A stretch of DNA of 64,000 bases from Nostoc sp. TCL240-02 (GTDB lineage: Bacteria; Cyanobacteriota; Cyanobacteriia; Cyanobacteriales; Nostocaceae): assembly GCF_013343235.1 (NCBI RefSeq), contig NZ_CP040094.1:992501-1056500 (forward strand), read 5' to 3'. Under the pieces are notes generated by a model. That model was given only the letters and a program-made list of their open reading frames with translations, was not told where the DNA came from and did not search any database. Position numbers and translations under genes: made by a program. Of this stretch, positions 43,018 to 51,580 are shown piece after piece (the first letter of the stretch is position 1; each line of letters begins with the position of its first letter).

Positions 43018-45624
43018 ATGGTTGAACCCTTAGAACAATTCAAGATGGAGACCAATTTTGAGGGTCTCATCCAGCTACTCGCTAAAAGTCTTTATCCAGA
43101 ACCAGATGTATTTGTCCGTGAACTGATTCAAAATGCCCACGATAGTATTGTAAGGCGACAAGAAGTAGAACCAAATTTCGCCGGACGGATTGATGTCGAG
43201 TTAGATACTAGCAACCGCCAGATTATTTTCCGAGATAATGGCATTGGTATGGATCGGCAGGATATTAAAGATTTTCTGTCGGTGATTGGGTCTACGGGGA
43301 CGGGGACGGCACGGCAAAAACTCAAAGAGGATGGCAGAGCGGCTGCCTATAATCTGATTGGGCAATTTGGGATTGGGATGCTGTCGGCGTTCGTAGTCGC
43401 AGAAAAGGTTGTGGTGCAGACGCGGAAACTAGGGGAAGAGCAGGCTTTTGCATGGCACAATACGGGTTCGACAGACTGCATACTTTATGCCGATAATCGT
43501 CAGGAAACTGGCTCAGAGATTATTGTCTTTATCAACCCAGAATATACTTTTATGCTGGATGAAAAACGGTTGCGGGAGGCAATTGTTAAATACTGCGATT
43601 TCGTTCAGTTTCCGATTAATTTGAACGGAAAAGGGCCAGTCAATACAGTCCTTGCACCCTGGTATCGAGAACATTGGCCTTCTCAAGCGGAGAAAGAAGT
43701 CACTTATAAAATGTTTATAAATCGGCGCTATCCTGATAATGCGTTAGATTTAATTCCTGTTGAAATTAATGAACCATTTCAGGCTAGGGGCGTACTTTAT
43801 ATCTCTGACAGCCGTATAGCTGATTTCAATTCTACCGGGGTCGTTGATATCTTTGTGCGGCGGATGTTTATTCGGGCAGGTGACAACACTATATTACCGC
43901 CTTGGGCAAAGTTTATTCGCGGGATAATTGATAGCCCCGACTTGCAGCCTACCGCAGCTAGAGATAATATTCAACGTAATAATCCCGCTTTTGAATTTCT
44001 GCAAAAACGACTAGGAGAATTAATTGTCGAACGGTTAGCTTACTTAGCGCAAAAAGAGCCGAATAAGTTTAAACAGATTAATATTTGGCATCACTATCAC
44101 CTGAAGGGAATGGCATATTTCCATGATGACTTTTTTGAGCAGGTGGCGGAATTGTTATTGTTTCAAACTAATGCCAAAACTAATAATGGCCTCATGTCGT
44201 TGCAAGACTATTTAACTAAAAATCGTTCTAGAGATAATAAAGCGCCAATTTACTATTTTGCTTATATGGGAGCGGCGGCACAATTTTATAAATTGGCAGA
44301 TGCTCGTGGTTGGTTGGTTATTAACGCTGGTGGTAGATTTGAAGAAGAACTATTGATCAAGTATGGCAAACACCACCATCGGACTGTACATATTGAGCGG
44401 TTGGATGCAACAGACGATGAAGAATTATTCCAACGATTAGAAACAACAGAAGCAGAAAAGTTTAGGCAGTTGGAACTTGACCTAGAGAGGGGTTTGCGGC
44501 TATCAGGATTAACTAATGTACTAGTACGGATGCGCCGTTTTGAACCTAAAGAATTGCCATCAGTAATTATTGTTTCTCCTGAAACGGAGGCAGAAGAAAA
44601 ACTCCGCCATTTGGTTACGCAACCTTGGTTTATGGAAGGGATGGAAGACGTAGCGGAAGAAGCGCTGAAGCAAAACCAACGTCGTCCAATTCATCTTTCT
44701 CTCAATGCTAACAATCCACTAATTCAAAAATTAGGAAATATAGAGCGTCGCAGCGATTTAGTACAAGAAGTAATGATGGGGGTTTATAACAGTGCCATTC
44801 TTTATTCCCACAATTTGCTCAATCAGTACAATGCTGAAGTAATGCACGGCCAGTTTGTTCGCTTGTTTAACAGGTTAATTGAGCATCAAACCGAAACATT
44901 AGAGTTAGAGAAAGAGTTAGAAGCAGAACGCCGCCAGAAAATTGAACTTCAGAAACAACAAGTAGAGACAACGGCAAAACGCCCCGATCATGTTTTAATT
45001 TTTATGATTACGCCCTTTAGCGATGAATACAAACCACTAGAAGAAGCGGTGCGGCTGGTGTTTGAGCGATCGCCTTATTGCTTTGAGGTACAGTTAGCGC
45101 GGGACTATACCTATAAATCTGGGTTACTAGAAAATGTACGAGAACACATGCTCCGCGCTCACGGTTTTATTGCCGAAATTAGCGATTTAAACCCCAATGT
45201 GATGTTTGAATTGGGGGCGGTAATGTTACCCGATGATAGCCGTCCGATTTTTTCGCTCCGCAGTCAGGATGCCCGCAAAGATGTGCCAGCAGATTTAAAG
45301 GAAAAACTGTTTGTGCCTTATAGTTCGATTGCAGATCCTGTAGAAACCCTAGAAATGGCGATTCGCAATGCCTTTGAACGAGATGGGCGGATTGTTCACG
45401 ATGGCATTAATGCCCTTTTGGGACAGCGCCAAAAGCGGTTTCTGTCGCGGACATTATTGGAGGGATTGCGCCGCACTCGGTTGGAGTCGAATGAAATTGC
45501 CAGCTTGATGAAGCAATATAAAACGGTTGAGGATTTGCTAGTAGCAGAACCATCTGAAGTTGTCCGTAAAACGGGTTTGCAGGAGTATGTGATTCCAGCC
45601 ATTCAAGGCGAACTAAAGGGATAA
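43018..45624 (+). CDS. HSP90-like ATPase fused to a TIR/deoxyribosyltransferase-like domain and HhH tail
   Basis: The 868-residue protein has an HtpG-type N-terminal GHKL ATPase: E35-LIQN39-A-H-D42 (ATP/Mg-binding helix), D73-NGIGM, IGQFGIGMLSAF (114-125). A middle domain with the PTAARDNIQRNNP segment near 320 follows. After a charged coiled coil (about 620-650) comes a domain at 655-770, LIFMITPFSDEYKPLEEAV ... GFIAEISDLNPNVMFELGAV, typical of nucleoside-deoxyribosyltransferase/TIR-like (flavodoxin-fold) enzymes with Glu in NPNVMFELG. The last 45 residues look like a helix-hairpin-helix (KTVEDLLVAEPSEVVRKTGL). A 6-bp gap leads to a TPR-like gene. I infer a sensor-effector protein; the standard HtpG is shorter. 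Confidence 0.82.
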   Translation: MVEPLEQFKMETNFEGLIQLLAKSLYPEPDVFVRELIQNAHDSIVRRQEVEPNFAGRIDVELDTSNRQIIFRDNGIGMDRQDIKDFLSVIGSTGTGTARQKLKEDGRAAAYNLIGQFGIGMLSAFVVAEKVVVQTRKLGEEQAFAWHNTGSTDCILYADNRQETGSEIIVFINPEYTFMLDEKRLREAIVKYCDFVQFPINLNGKGPVNTVLAPWYREHWPSQAEKEVTYKMFINRRYPDNALDLIPVEINEPFQARGVLYISDSRIADFNSTGVVDIFVRRMFIRAGDNTILPPWAKFIRGIIDSPDLQPTAARDNIQRNNPAFEFLQKRLGELIVERLAYLAQKEPNKFKQINIWHHYHLKGMAYFHDDFFEQVAELLLFQTNAKTNNGLMSLQDYLTKNRSRDNKAPIYYFAYMGAAAQFYKLADARGWLVINAGGRFEEELLIKYGKHHHRTVHIERLDATDDEELFQRLETTEAEKFRQLELDLERGLRLSGLTNVLVRMRRFEPKELPSVIIVSPETEAEEKLRHLVTQPWFMEGMEDVAEEALKQNQRRPIHLSLNANNPLIQKLGNIERRSDLVQEVMMGVYNSAILYSHNLLNQYNAEVMHGQFVRLFNRLIEHQTETLELEKELEAERRQKIELQKQQVETTAKRPDHVLIFMITPFSDEYKPLEEAVRLVFERSPYCFEVQLARDYTYKSGLLENVREHMLRAHGFIAEISDLNPNVMFELGAVMLPDDSRPIFSLRSQDARKDVPADLKEKLFVPYSSIADPVETLEMAIRNAFERDGRIVHDGINALLGQRQKRFLSRTLLEGLRRTRLESNEIASLMKQYKTVEDLLVAEPSEVVRKTGLQEYVIPAIQGELKG

Positions 45625-45630
45625 GCTACT

Positions 45631-46776
45631 ATGTTTGATGAGGAAAATCCCATAACTCAAGCTGCCCAACAGCAGATAGAGTCTCTTTGGGATGCCGGGT
45701 GGGAAGCTTACAAAGACACACAATGGCTGCGGGCGGCTGAGATTTATGGTAAGGCTTTGGAGATTGCCGAGTCGATTAACGACACTCGCCAGATAGTGTT
45801 ATCTCGCTTTTGGCGTGCTGTTTCTCTGTTCGATGCAGGTAAGCTACGCCAAGCCTTAGCTGTGCTTACACCTATACTACAAGAGGGGACTACAGGGGGC
45901 AATGCTGATTATATTTACAGCACTCTCATAAGATATATCGAGATAGCGCAAGATTTACCCGTTAACTTGGGGGCAATTGAAAAAGCGTACCAGCAAACAG
46001 AAAATTTTCTGCGAGATTCGGGCAACCTAGACTGGCGACATCGGCTACTTTTGTTACAAGCGCAGTTGTACCAAGATCGGGGAATGTATCCCGAAGCCCT
46101 AGCAGCTGCCCAGGAAAGTTGGGCAATTTGGCAAGGTGAGTATCCAGCCTACACGGCTGATATTCATTTAAACAGTTTAGTTGAAATCAGCCTACTTTTG
46201 AGGGATGCCGAGCAAGCCCAGATGTATCTGTGGGAGTGGGAAATGGACGAACACGACGACATACCCAAAAGCAGAGAGAGGTTGTCATGCAGCAGGCAAT
46301 CAGATTTAGCGCGCTTAGAAAGGCGGTTTACTGAGGCAGTAGATTGGGCGCGGCGGGCAATGCTGGTAAATAACAGCAACATAGAAACTTTAATCGCAAT
46401 GGTGCGGGCGTTCCTGTGTTCGGGGGATAATCACAGGGCGCGGGATGAGTTGATTCGTCTTTTAGCTGATCGTCATGCAGAAACAGGACATTACCGTTAC
46501 TATATCCGCTTGCTGTGGGGCGATTATCATATTACCTGCGCCCGTCAAGCTGCCGGGATGCTTCCCATTGACGATGAATTCGGGTTAGAATTTCCGCCAC
46601 CAAGTCGCATTGCAAATTCCACTGCTACCCGCCATGCGTTAGCACGCGCCCGTCGCGGTTATCGTGCTGCCTTAAAAATCGGTTGCTGGATTGATGAAAA
46701 GCTGGAATGCAGGCTAAGACAACAACAGATATCTGAGCGATTAGTGCGAGTTGAGGCGATTGAGCAACTGCTATAA
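45631..46776 (+). CDS. TPR-like helical-repeat protein, partner of the HSP90 fusion
   Basis: The 381-residue soluble protein consists of paired helices. Residues about 22-200 show TPR spacing (WEAYKDTQWLRAAEIYGKALEIAE; RQALAVLTPILQ; MYPEALAAAQESWAIW), and later repeats are AEQAQMYLWEWEMDE and HRARDELIRLL. No enzymatic motif is seen. It starts 6 bases after the HSP90-TIR/NDT gene, so it is surely translated from the same mRNA. TPR proteins are classical HSP90 co-chaperones in eukaryotes; the juxtaposition suggests a cofactor role here, though this is inference. Confidence 0.8.
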   Translation: MFDEENPITQAAQQQIESLWDAGWEAYKDTQWLRAAEIYGKALEIAESINDTRQIVLSRFWRAVSLFDAGKLRQALAVLTPILQEGTTGGNADYIYSTLIRYIEIAQDLPVNLGAIEKAYQQTENFLRDSGNLDWRHRLLLLQAQLYQDRGMYPEALAAAQESWAIWQGEYPAYTADIHLNSLVEISLLLRDAEQAQMYLWEWEMDEHDDIPKSRERLSCSRQSDLARLERRFTEAVDWARRAMLVNNSNIETLIAMVRAFLCSGDNHRARDELIRLLADRHAETGHYRYYIRLLWGDYHITCARQAAGMLPIDDEFGLEFPPPSRIANSTATRHALARARRGYRAALKIGCWIDEKLECRLRQQQISERLVRVEAIEQLL

Positions 46777-46788
46777 AGATTAGTCAAA

Positions 46789-47118
46789 ATGTCAAGTTAT
46801 AATCTCACCGATAATCAAAAAAAATCATTACCTGGATAGTACAAGAAATCTGCAAGCAAAACTTACCAGAAGAGTTTTTTGTTGTTTTATATTTTTGATT
46901 GAGTTAGCGTTTCAGATTATCCAGGCAATTACCCTAGTGTAATATTTTACAAGGGAAAACTTAGATTTTGATGAGATTAGCAGCTTGCTAAAACACTACA
47001 CAATAGTAGAAGATTTATTAGCAGCAGATTCAAAAGAAGTAACTCATGTCACTGGGTTGCCAGAATATATTTACAATTATTTAAAGTGGCGGATCACTTC
47101 GGCAACAGACCAAGCTTG
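46789..47118 (+). pseudogene. Decayed gene containing a copy of the HSP90-fusion HhH tail
   Basis: Two pieces are readable. From 46789 the frame reads MSSYNLTDNQKK, then, after a shift in a run of eight A, ITWIVQEICKQNLPEEFFVV and a stop. From 46943 a second frame reads DEISSLLKHYTIVEDLLAAD..KEVTHVTGLPEYIYNYLK, matching the end of the HSP90-like protein (NEIASLMKQYKTVEDLLVAEP..EVVRKTGLQEYVIPAIQ). It runs to a TGA at 47116-47118. No single frame covers both. A relative of the upstream gene, or a third component, appears to have been lost here. Confidence 0.65.
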
Positions 47119-49377
47119 AGCGATCGCACCTCTGGGTGTATGAGGTGCATCGCCATCAAAAATCTCAGAAATAGAGCCAAGACAAGCGCCAGATAAGAAA
47201 TGATCTAGCAGAGGTTGCCAATCAAAAGGCAGCGATTGTTGTGGATAAAAACGTTGCCAAGCCCGAATATACGGCCCAATTAACCAACCCCAAACAGTGC
47301 CTTGGTGATAGGCGCGATCGCGTTGCTCTTGATTCCCCTCATATCTCCCTTTGTATTCGGGATCTCCTGGATCGAGGCTGCGAAGACCATAAGGGGTTAG
47401 CAAGCTGATACTTGCTAAATCTAGTATCTGACTCCCTTGCTGTGCAGAAAATCCACAGTGGTGAAGTGACAGCGCCAAAACCGCATTGGGACGAATTTGA
47501 AAATTCCGGCGATCGTCCGGCTCGATAGTATCGTACAAATAACCCAGCTGAGGATTCCAGAACTTTTGCAGCGAGATTTTAACCTTTTGTGCTTGCAGAG
47601 CATAACGTTGTGCTTGCTTAGTGAGACGCACCGGATCGCCAAGTTCAAGCGAGCTTAAGCGTTCTGCCCACCGACTTAGCCAACATAAAGCTGAATACCA
47701 CAGCGCATTGATTTCCACTGGCTTACCGTGACGTGGAGTAACGGGATTTGCCCCAATTACGACATCCATCCATGTGAGAGCTACACCACGAGCATCCCAA
47801 CTAATTAGCCCATCAATAGCATCAACCTGGATATTGTAGTGTGTACCACCAACAAAGGCTTTGTGGATTTGTTGGACTACAGAGAATTGCTCTGCCAAAA
47901 ATTCCCAGTCTTGGGTAGCTTCTAAATAAAGCCCTAAAGTTTCAATCCACCACAGCGCCGCATCAATACTGTTATAAAGTGGTTCGCCATCGGCATCAGG
48001 AAATACATTAGGCATCAAACCGTGGCGATAGTAATGCCTAAAAGTCCGTAATACTCCTTTTGCCAGATCAAAGCGCTGTGGAACTAGTGCCAATCCAGGT
48101 AAGGCGATTAATATGTCGCGCCCTCGCTCATTAAACCAGTGATAACCAGCAATCATTGTAGGGCCTGCTATTGAGGCTCGATAGACGATAAATTGATCGC
48201 TTGCTTTAAGTAGTTGTTGCCAGATTGTAGATTGGGCATAGGGTATAGGGCATGGGGCACTTGTACTGAGCGAAGCCGTTGGCGCAGCCTCTCGTAGAGA
48301 AGTATTGGGCATGGGGCACTTGTACTGAGCGAAGCCGTTGGCGCAGCCTCTCGTAGAGAAGTATTGGGCATTGGTTATTAATTCATCTCCCCCTGCTCCC
48401 CCTGCTCTTCTGCTTCCCTTGCTCCTCTGCTCCCCCTGCTCCCCTGCTCCCCTGCTCCCCTCACTCCATCCAAAAATCTGGGAGAGTCTATCTTGCTCTA
48501 CCTCCACGGCTTCTGCAAAGGTTTCGGAAGTGAGGACACCTGCCATCAAGTTTGGAAAACCTACTCGTGCTTCTAGTGTTACCACATCTCCTGGTTGCAG
48601 TTTGACTATCAAGTAACCAGGACTGTAGAGGTCTTCTTTGTCACTTAATCCCCGTTTTGTCTCCTCAGACAATCCATAATTCCAATACCAAACTGCATCT
48701 GGTTGATATTTTCCTTTTGTCCAACGCAAGTGCCAAGGTATACCGAAATTACCCAATTTTTTTGCTTGCAGGCAGATTTGCTGTTGCCCAAGCAATTCTG
48801 AGAACTGTAATCCTGAACTAGCAATTTGTGGGTGGTGAAAATCACGTTCTGCGATCAGCAGTCGCAGCCGTAAAATTGCTGTATCACTTCCGTCATAGCG
48901 ATATTGAATCAGAATTCGATCGCAAAATTGGGGATTGGGGATTGGGGATTGGGGATTGGGGATTGGGCATTGGGAAGCATTCTTTCCTATTTCCGGTTCC
49001 TCGTTCCTAGTCCCCAGTCCCCAGTCCCTAGTCCCCAATAACCCATAAGGCATCACCAATTGTCTGCTTAATTGCCAGTTATCTCGACCCCAAATCCATT
49101 TTGGAACTGGGTTAATATCAAAACAGCGCAACAGTTCATAGCCTGTCAGTTCAATCTGACCGTTACCCCAAACATTTGTCCCCAGTGCTACAACGTTCCC
49201 CGATACCTCTAAGCTAGCGTCTAAGTGTGAAAACAGCAGAGTCCTCCCAGAAGGTGGGTTTGTAGCGGTAAATAGCCAACCGTGATAAGTGCGTGTGCGG
49301 ACATCAGAAATCGTTCCACTGGCAAAACTTCCTAAGCCATTGGTAAGCAACCATTCTCTTGTATCTAAATCAGGCAT
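47077..49377 (-). CDS. Glycogen-debranching-type amylo-alpha-1,6-glucosidase with repeat-derived insertions
   Basis: The 766-residue GH133-like glucosidase has an N-terminal GDE domain (MPDLDTREWLLTNGLGSFASGTI, TRTYHGWLF) and a C-terminal (alpha/alpha)6 barrel. The barrel shows WFNERGRDILIALPGLAL, YNSIDAALWWIETL, ISWDARGVALTWMDVV (catalytic Asp region) and QGTVWGWLIGPYI. It hydrolyses alpha-1,6 branches of glycogen. Residues about 113-156 (GTRDWGLGTRNEEP...) and about 300-382 (SRGAGEQGEQRSKGSRRAGG ... TSLREAAPTASLSTSAPC) are encoded by dispersed repeats, yet the frame stays open. It overlaps the pseudogene at 47077-47118 on the other strand. Confidence 0.88.
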   Translation of the reverse strand: MPDLDTREWLLTNGLGSFASGTISDVRTRTYHGWLFTATNPPSGRTLLFSHLDASLEVSGNVVALGTNVWGNGQIELTGYELLRCFDINPVPKWIWGRDNWQLSRQLVMPYGLLGTRDWGLGTRNEEPEIGKNASQCPIPNPQSPIPNPQFCDRILIQYRYDGSDTAILRLRLLIAERDFHHPQIASSGLQFSELLGQQQICLQAKKLGNFGIPWHLRWTKGKYQPDAVWYWNYGLSEETKRGLSDKEDLYSPGYLIVKLQPGDVVTLEARVGFPNLMAGVLTSETFAEAVEVEQDRLSQIFGWSEGSRGAGEQGEQRSKGSRRAGGAGGDELITNAQYFSTRGCANGFAQYKCPMPNTSLREAAPTASLSTSAPCPIPYAQSTIWQQLLKASDQFIVYRASIAGPTMIAGYHWFNERGRDILIALPGLALVPQRFDLAKGVLRTFRHYYRHGLMPNVFPDADGEPLYNSIDAALWWIETLGLYLEATQDWEFLAEQFSVVQQIHKAFVGGTHYNIQVDAIDGLISWDARGVALTWMDVVIGANPVTPRHGKPVEINALWYSALCWLSRWAERLSSLELGDPVRLTKQAQRYALQAQKVKISLQKFWNPQLGYLYDTIEPDDRRNFQIRPNAVLALSLHHCGFSAQQGSQILDLASISLLTPYGLRSLDPGDPEYKGRYEGNQEQRDRAYHQGTVWGWLIGPYIRAWQRFYPQQSLPFDWQPLLDHFLSGACLGSISEIFDGDAPHTPRGAIAQAWSVAEVIRHFK
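48215..48478 (-). repeat. Repeat block inserted in the debranching-type gene (second site)
   Basis: It holds two tandem 62-bp copies (48250-48311 and 48309-48371) of the repeat seen at 38435-38501. CTGCTCCCC-type minisatellite units (48390-48470) follow. It encodes residues about 300-382 in frame. Confidence 0.9.
48908..49040 (-). repeat. Heptamer arrays inserted in the debranching-type gene (first site)
   Basis: There are five GGGGATT units (48929-48968), then CCCCAGT/CCCTAGT units (49007-49038). On the coding strand they give the repeated residues of positions about 113-156 (SPIPNPQ, GTRDWGL). The same heptamers form the intergenic array at 32.15 kb. Confidence 0.88.
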
Positions 49378-49508
49378 TGGTTACTCAAAATCGTTATGAG
49401 TATGATATAGTCGTAACAGATCGTAATTAAACTGTGAGAGCGTAGATGGGCGAGTTTTACTTGACCCGTATTCCAACGCTAATAAACCGATAAAGGAGAA
49501 TTAGGTTA

Positions 49509-50120
49509 ATGTCCCTTACTTACGGAACCGAAGGAAGCCTCCGCGTTGGCCAACAAGCTCCCGATTTCTCAGCAACGGCTGTGGTAGATCAGGAATTTAA
49601 GACAATTAAACTTTCCGATTATCGCGGTAAGTATGTCGTCCTGTTTTTCTACCCACTAGACTTTACCTTTGTTTGTCCTACTGAAATCACAGCATTTAGC
49701 GATCGCTACGAAGAATTTAAGAAAATCAACACTGAAGTCCTTGGGGCTTCCGTTGACAGTGAATTCTCCCACCTCGCTTGGATTCAAACAGATCGTAAGT
49801 CTGGTGGTGTTGGCGATTTGAATTATCCTCTAGTCTCAGACATCAAGAAAGAGATTAGCGCCGCTTACAACGTTCTTGACCCAGCAGCTGGCATTGCCTT
49901 GCGTGGTCTGTTCATCATCGATAAAGATGGTATCATACAGCACGCTACCATCAACAACCTAGCTTTTGGTCGCAGCGTTGATGAAACCCTGCGGACATTA
50001 CAAGCAATTCAGTATGTTCAGTCTCATCCCGATGAAGTTTGCCCAGCTGGTTGGCAACCTGGTGACAAGACAATGAATCCTGACCCAGTGAAGTCTAAAG
50101 TTTACTTCTCTGCTGTCTAA
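49509..50120 (+). CDS. Typical 2-Cys peroxiredoxin
   Basis: This 203-residue peroxidase reduces hydrogen and alkyl peroxides using thioredoxin. The peroxidatic Cys56 is in [12 protein letters not shown] and the resolving Cys178 in [10 protein letters not shown]. The GGVGDL loop and C-terminal YFSAV (YF motif) make it the sensitive, overoxidation-prone type also found in plastids. The length is normal, with no signal peptide. An AAAGGAG ribosome site lies 13 bases before ATG. The gene is followed by a long stem-loop, then a second peroxiredoxin-like gene. Confidence 0.95.
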   Translation: MSLTYGTEGSLRVGQQAPDFSATAVVDQEFKTIKLSDYRGKYVVLFFYPLDFTFVCPTEITAFSDRYEEFKKINTEVLGASVDSEFSHLAWIQTDRKSGGVGDLNYPLVSDIKKEISAAYNVLDPAAGIALRGLFIIDKDGIIQHATINNLAFGRSVDETLRTLQAIQYVQSHPDEVCPAGWQPGDKTMNPDPVKSKVYFSAV

Positions 50121-50173
50121 ATTCCGTTAGCAAACTCTAATCCAAGTTGTTGGAGTTGAGAGCAAAATGAATG

Positions 50174-50237
50174 AAAACCACAGATAAACAGAGATACACA
50201 TGAAACCGTGTCAACCTCTGCATCTATCTGTGGTTTT
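50174..50237 (+). terminator. Stem-loop terminator after the peroxiredoxin gene
   Basis: AAAACCACAGATA (50174-50186) and TATCTGTGGTTTT (50225-50237) form a 13-bp stem, with an inner CAGAG/CTCTG pairing, ending in a T run. It lies 50 bp after the stop. Confidence 0.75.
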
Positions 50238-50274
50238 TTCATAAAATAGTATTTAAATAATTAGGGTTAAAAAT

Positions 50275-50811
50275 ATGTTGACTTCAACTGATTTTAGTGG
50301 GTTATTAAATGAGCGATTCTTCCGCAATTTTTTACCAGTTCCAGCTAGAAATCAACTCAGGTTTGGAGTAGGAACGCCTGATTTTCAACTGCCAGATATT
50401 ACCAACGGAACTTTAATAAAATTGTCTGATTATAAAGGCAAGCAACCAGTCATACTCGCCTTTACTCGCATCTTTACTGAAAAACAATATTGCCCCTTTT
50501 GTTTTCCTCATATCAAAGCCTTGAATGAGAACTATGAGCAATTTAAAAATCGCGGTATAGAAGTTTTAATGATTACTAGTACCGATGAACGGCAGAGTCA
50601 AATTGTTGTGAAAGATTTAGGCTTAAAAATGCCGTTATTGAGCGATCCTAGTTGTCGAGTTTTTCGTAACTATCAAGTAGGACAAGCACTAGGAGCGCCT
50701 TTACCAGCACAGTTTGTATTAGATAAAGAAGGAAAACTCAGCTACTGGCATTTATTTTCTTTTCTGGATCACAATGCTAGTGTTGAGACTCTGTTAGAAC
50801 AATTTAATTGA
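50275..50811 (+). CDS. Peroxiredoxin-like (AhpC/TSA, thioredoxin-fold) protein
   Basis: The 178-residue thioredoxin-fold protein has a CPFC site in QYCPFCFPHIKAL (about residue 70), the VGTPDFQLPDI redoxin start and DPSCRVFRNYQVG with a further Cys. The CxxC arrangement with TEKQYCPFC resembles PRX-like redoxins and differs from the neighbouring 2-Cys enzyme. No signal peptide is present. It is on the same strand as the peroxiredoxin and the GST gene but separated by a terminator, so it probably has its own promoter. The exact reductant is unknown. Confidence 0.85.
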   Translation: MLTSTDFSGLLNERFFRNFLPVPARNQLRFGVGTPDFQLPDITNGTLIKLSDYKGKQPVILAFTRIFTEKQYCPFCFPHIKALNENYEQFKNRGIEVLMITSTDERQSQIVVKDLGLKMPLLSDPSCRVFRNYQVGQALGAPLPAQFVLDKEGKLSYWHLFSFLDHNASVETLLEQFN

Positions 50812-50869
50812 GTATAAGGTGTAAAATTAATTGGCAATACCCATTCTACTGATAAAACTGTGAGGTTTT

Positions 50870-51526
50870 ATGGTGCTGACCCTTTATCATTCATCTATTT
50901 CTCCTAACTCCCGCCGTGTTTGGATTACTCTGCTGGAAAAAGGACTTGAGTTTGAATTAGTAGAGATAAAGCTAGATGGAGAGCAGTTTAAACCAGAGTT
51001 TTTGGCAATTAGTCCATTCCACCACATTCCAGCTTTGGTGGATGACGGCTTTAATGTAGTGGAATCTTTAGCAATTCTGGACTATTTAGAGGCAAAATAT
51101 CCCACACCTGCGATGTTACCTAAAGATGCCAAGGATTTAGTGATCGCACGGATGGTACAACTGGTAACTGTAAATGAGCTTTTGCCAGCAACCACCACAT
51201 TTTTACCTCAGATATTAGGCTTACCTGGAGAAAATCCCGAAAAAATCGAGCAGGCGAAGCAGAAAATTTCAACAGTACTCAAATTATTCGAGAATTTACT
51301 TGACGATCGCCCTTACTTTGGTAGTCAAAACTTAACTCTAGCCGAGGTTGTGGCTGGAACTGTAGTAATATGGCTGCCGGAAGTAGGCATTTCTTTAAAA
51401 GATTATCCAAAACTGAATGCTTGGCACGATCGCCTGATTGTACGTCCATCGTGGCAAGCTAGCGAGGCTACACCAGAGGCAATGGAGGCGTTTAAGTCTA
51501 TCATAGTAGCGAGAAATACGCGGTAA
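50870..51526 (+). CDS. Glutathione S-transferase family protein
   Basis: The 218-residue protein has an N-terminal thioredoxin-like domain (LYHSSISPNSRRVWITLLEK; HIPALVDDGFNVVESLAIL with the cis-Pro and ESxA glutathione-binding turn). The C-terminal helical domain follows (about 85-215, YFGSQNLTLAEVVAGTVVI with the conserved N-capping region). Ser residues in the first loop (SSISPNS) could be the glutathione-activating residue. It conjugates or reduces electrophiles; the substrate is unknown. It starts 58 bp after the peroxiredoxin-like gene and probably shares its transcript. gshA (37 kb) would supply glutathione. Confidence 0.9.
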   Translation: MVLTLYHSSISPNSRRVWITLLEKGLEFELVEIKLDGEQFKPEFLAISPFHHIPALVDDGFNVVESLAILDYLEAKYPTPAMLPKDAKDLVIARMVQLVTVNELLPATTTFLPQILGLPGENPEKIEQAKQKISTVLKLFENLLDDRPYFGSQNLTLAEVVAGTVVIWLPEVGISLKDYPKLNAWHDRLIVRPSWQASEATPEAMEAFKSIIVARNTR

Positions 51527-51540
51527 ATTCATACTTAAAT

Positions 51541-51568
51541 GTAGAGACGCTCAATTTCCCGTCTCTAC
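51541..51568. repeat. 28-nt palindromic repeat, copy 7
   Basis: The arms GTAGAGACGCTCAA and TTTCCCGTCTCTAC pair over 9 of 14 positions, with the outer GTAGAGACG/CGTCTCTAC perfect. It is placed between two convergent genes. Confidence 0.72.
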
Positions 51569-51580
51569 AATCCGAAATTT

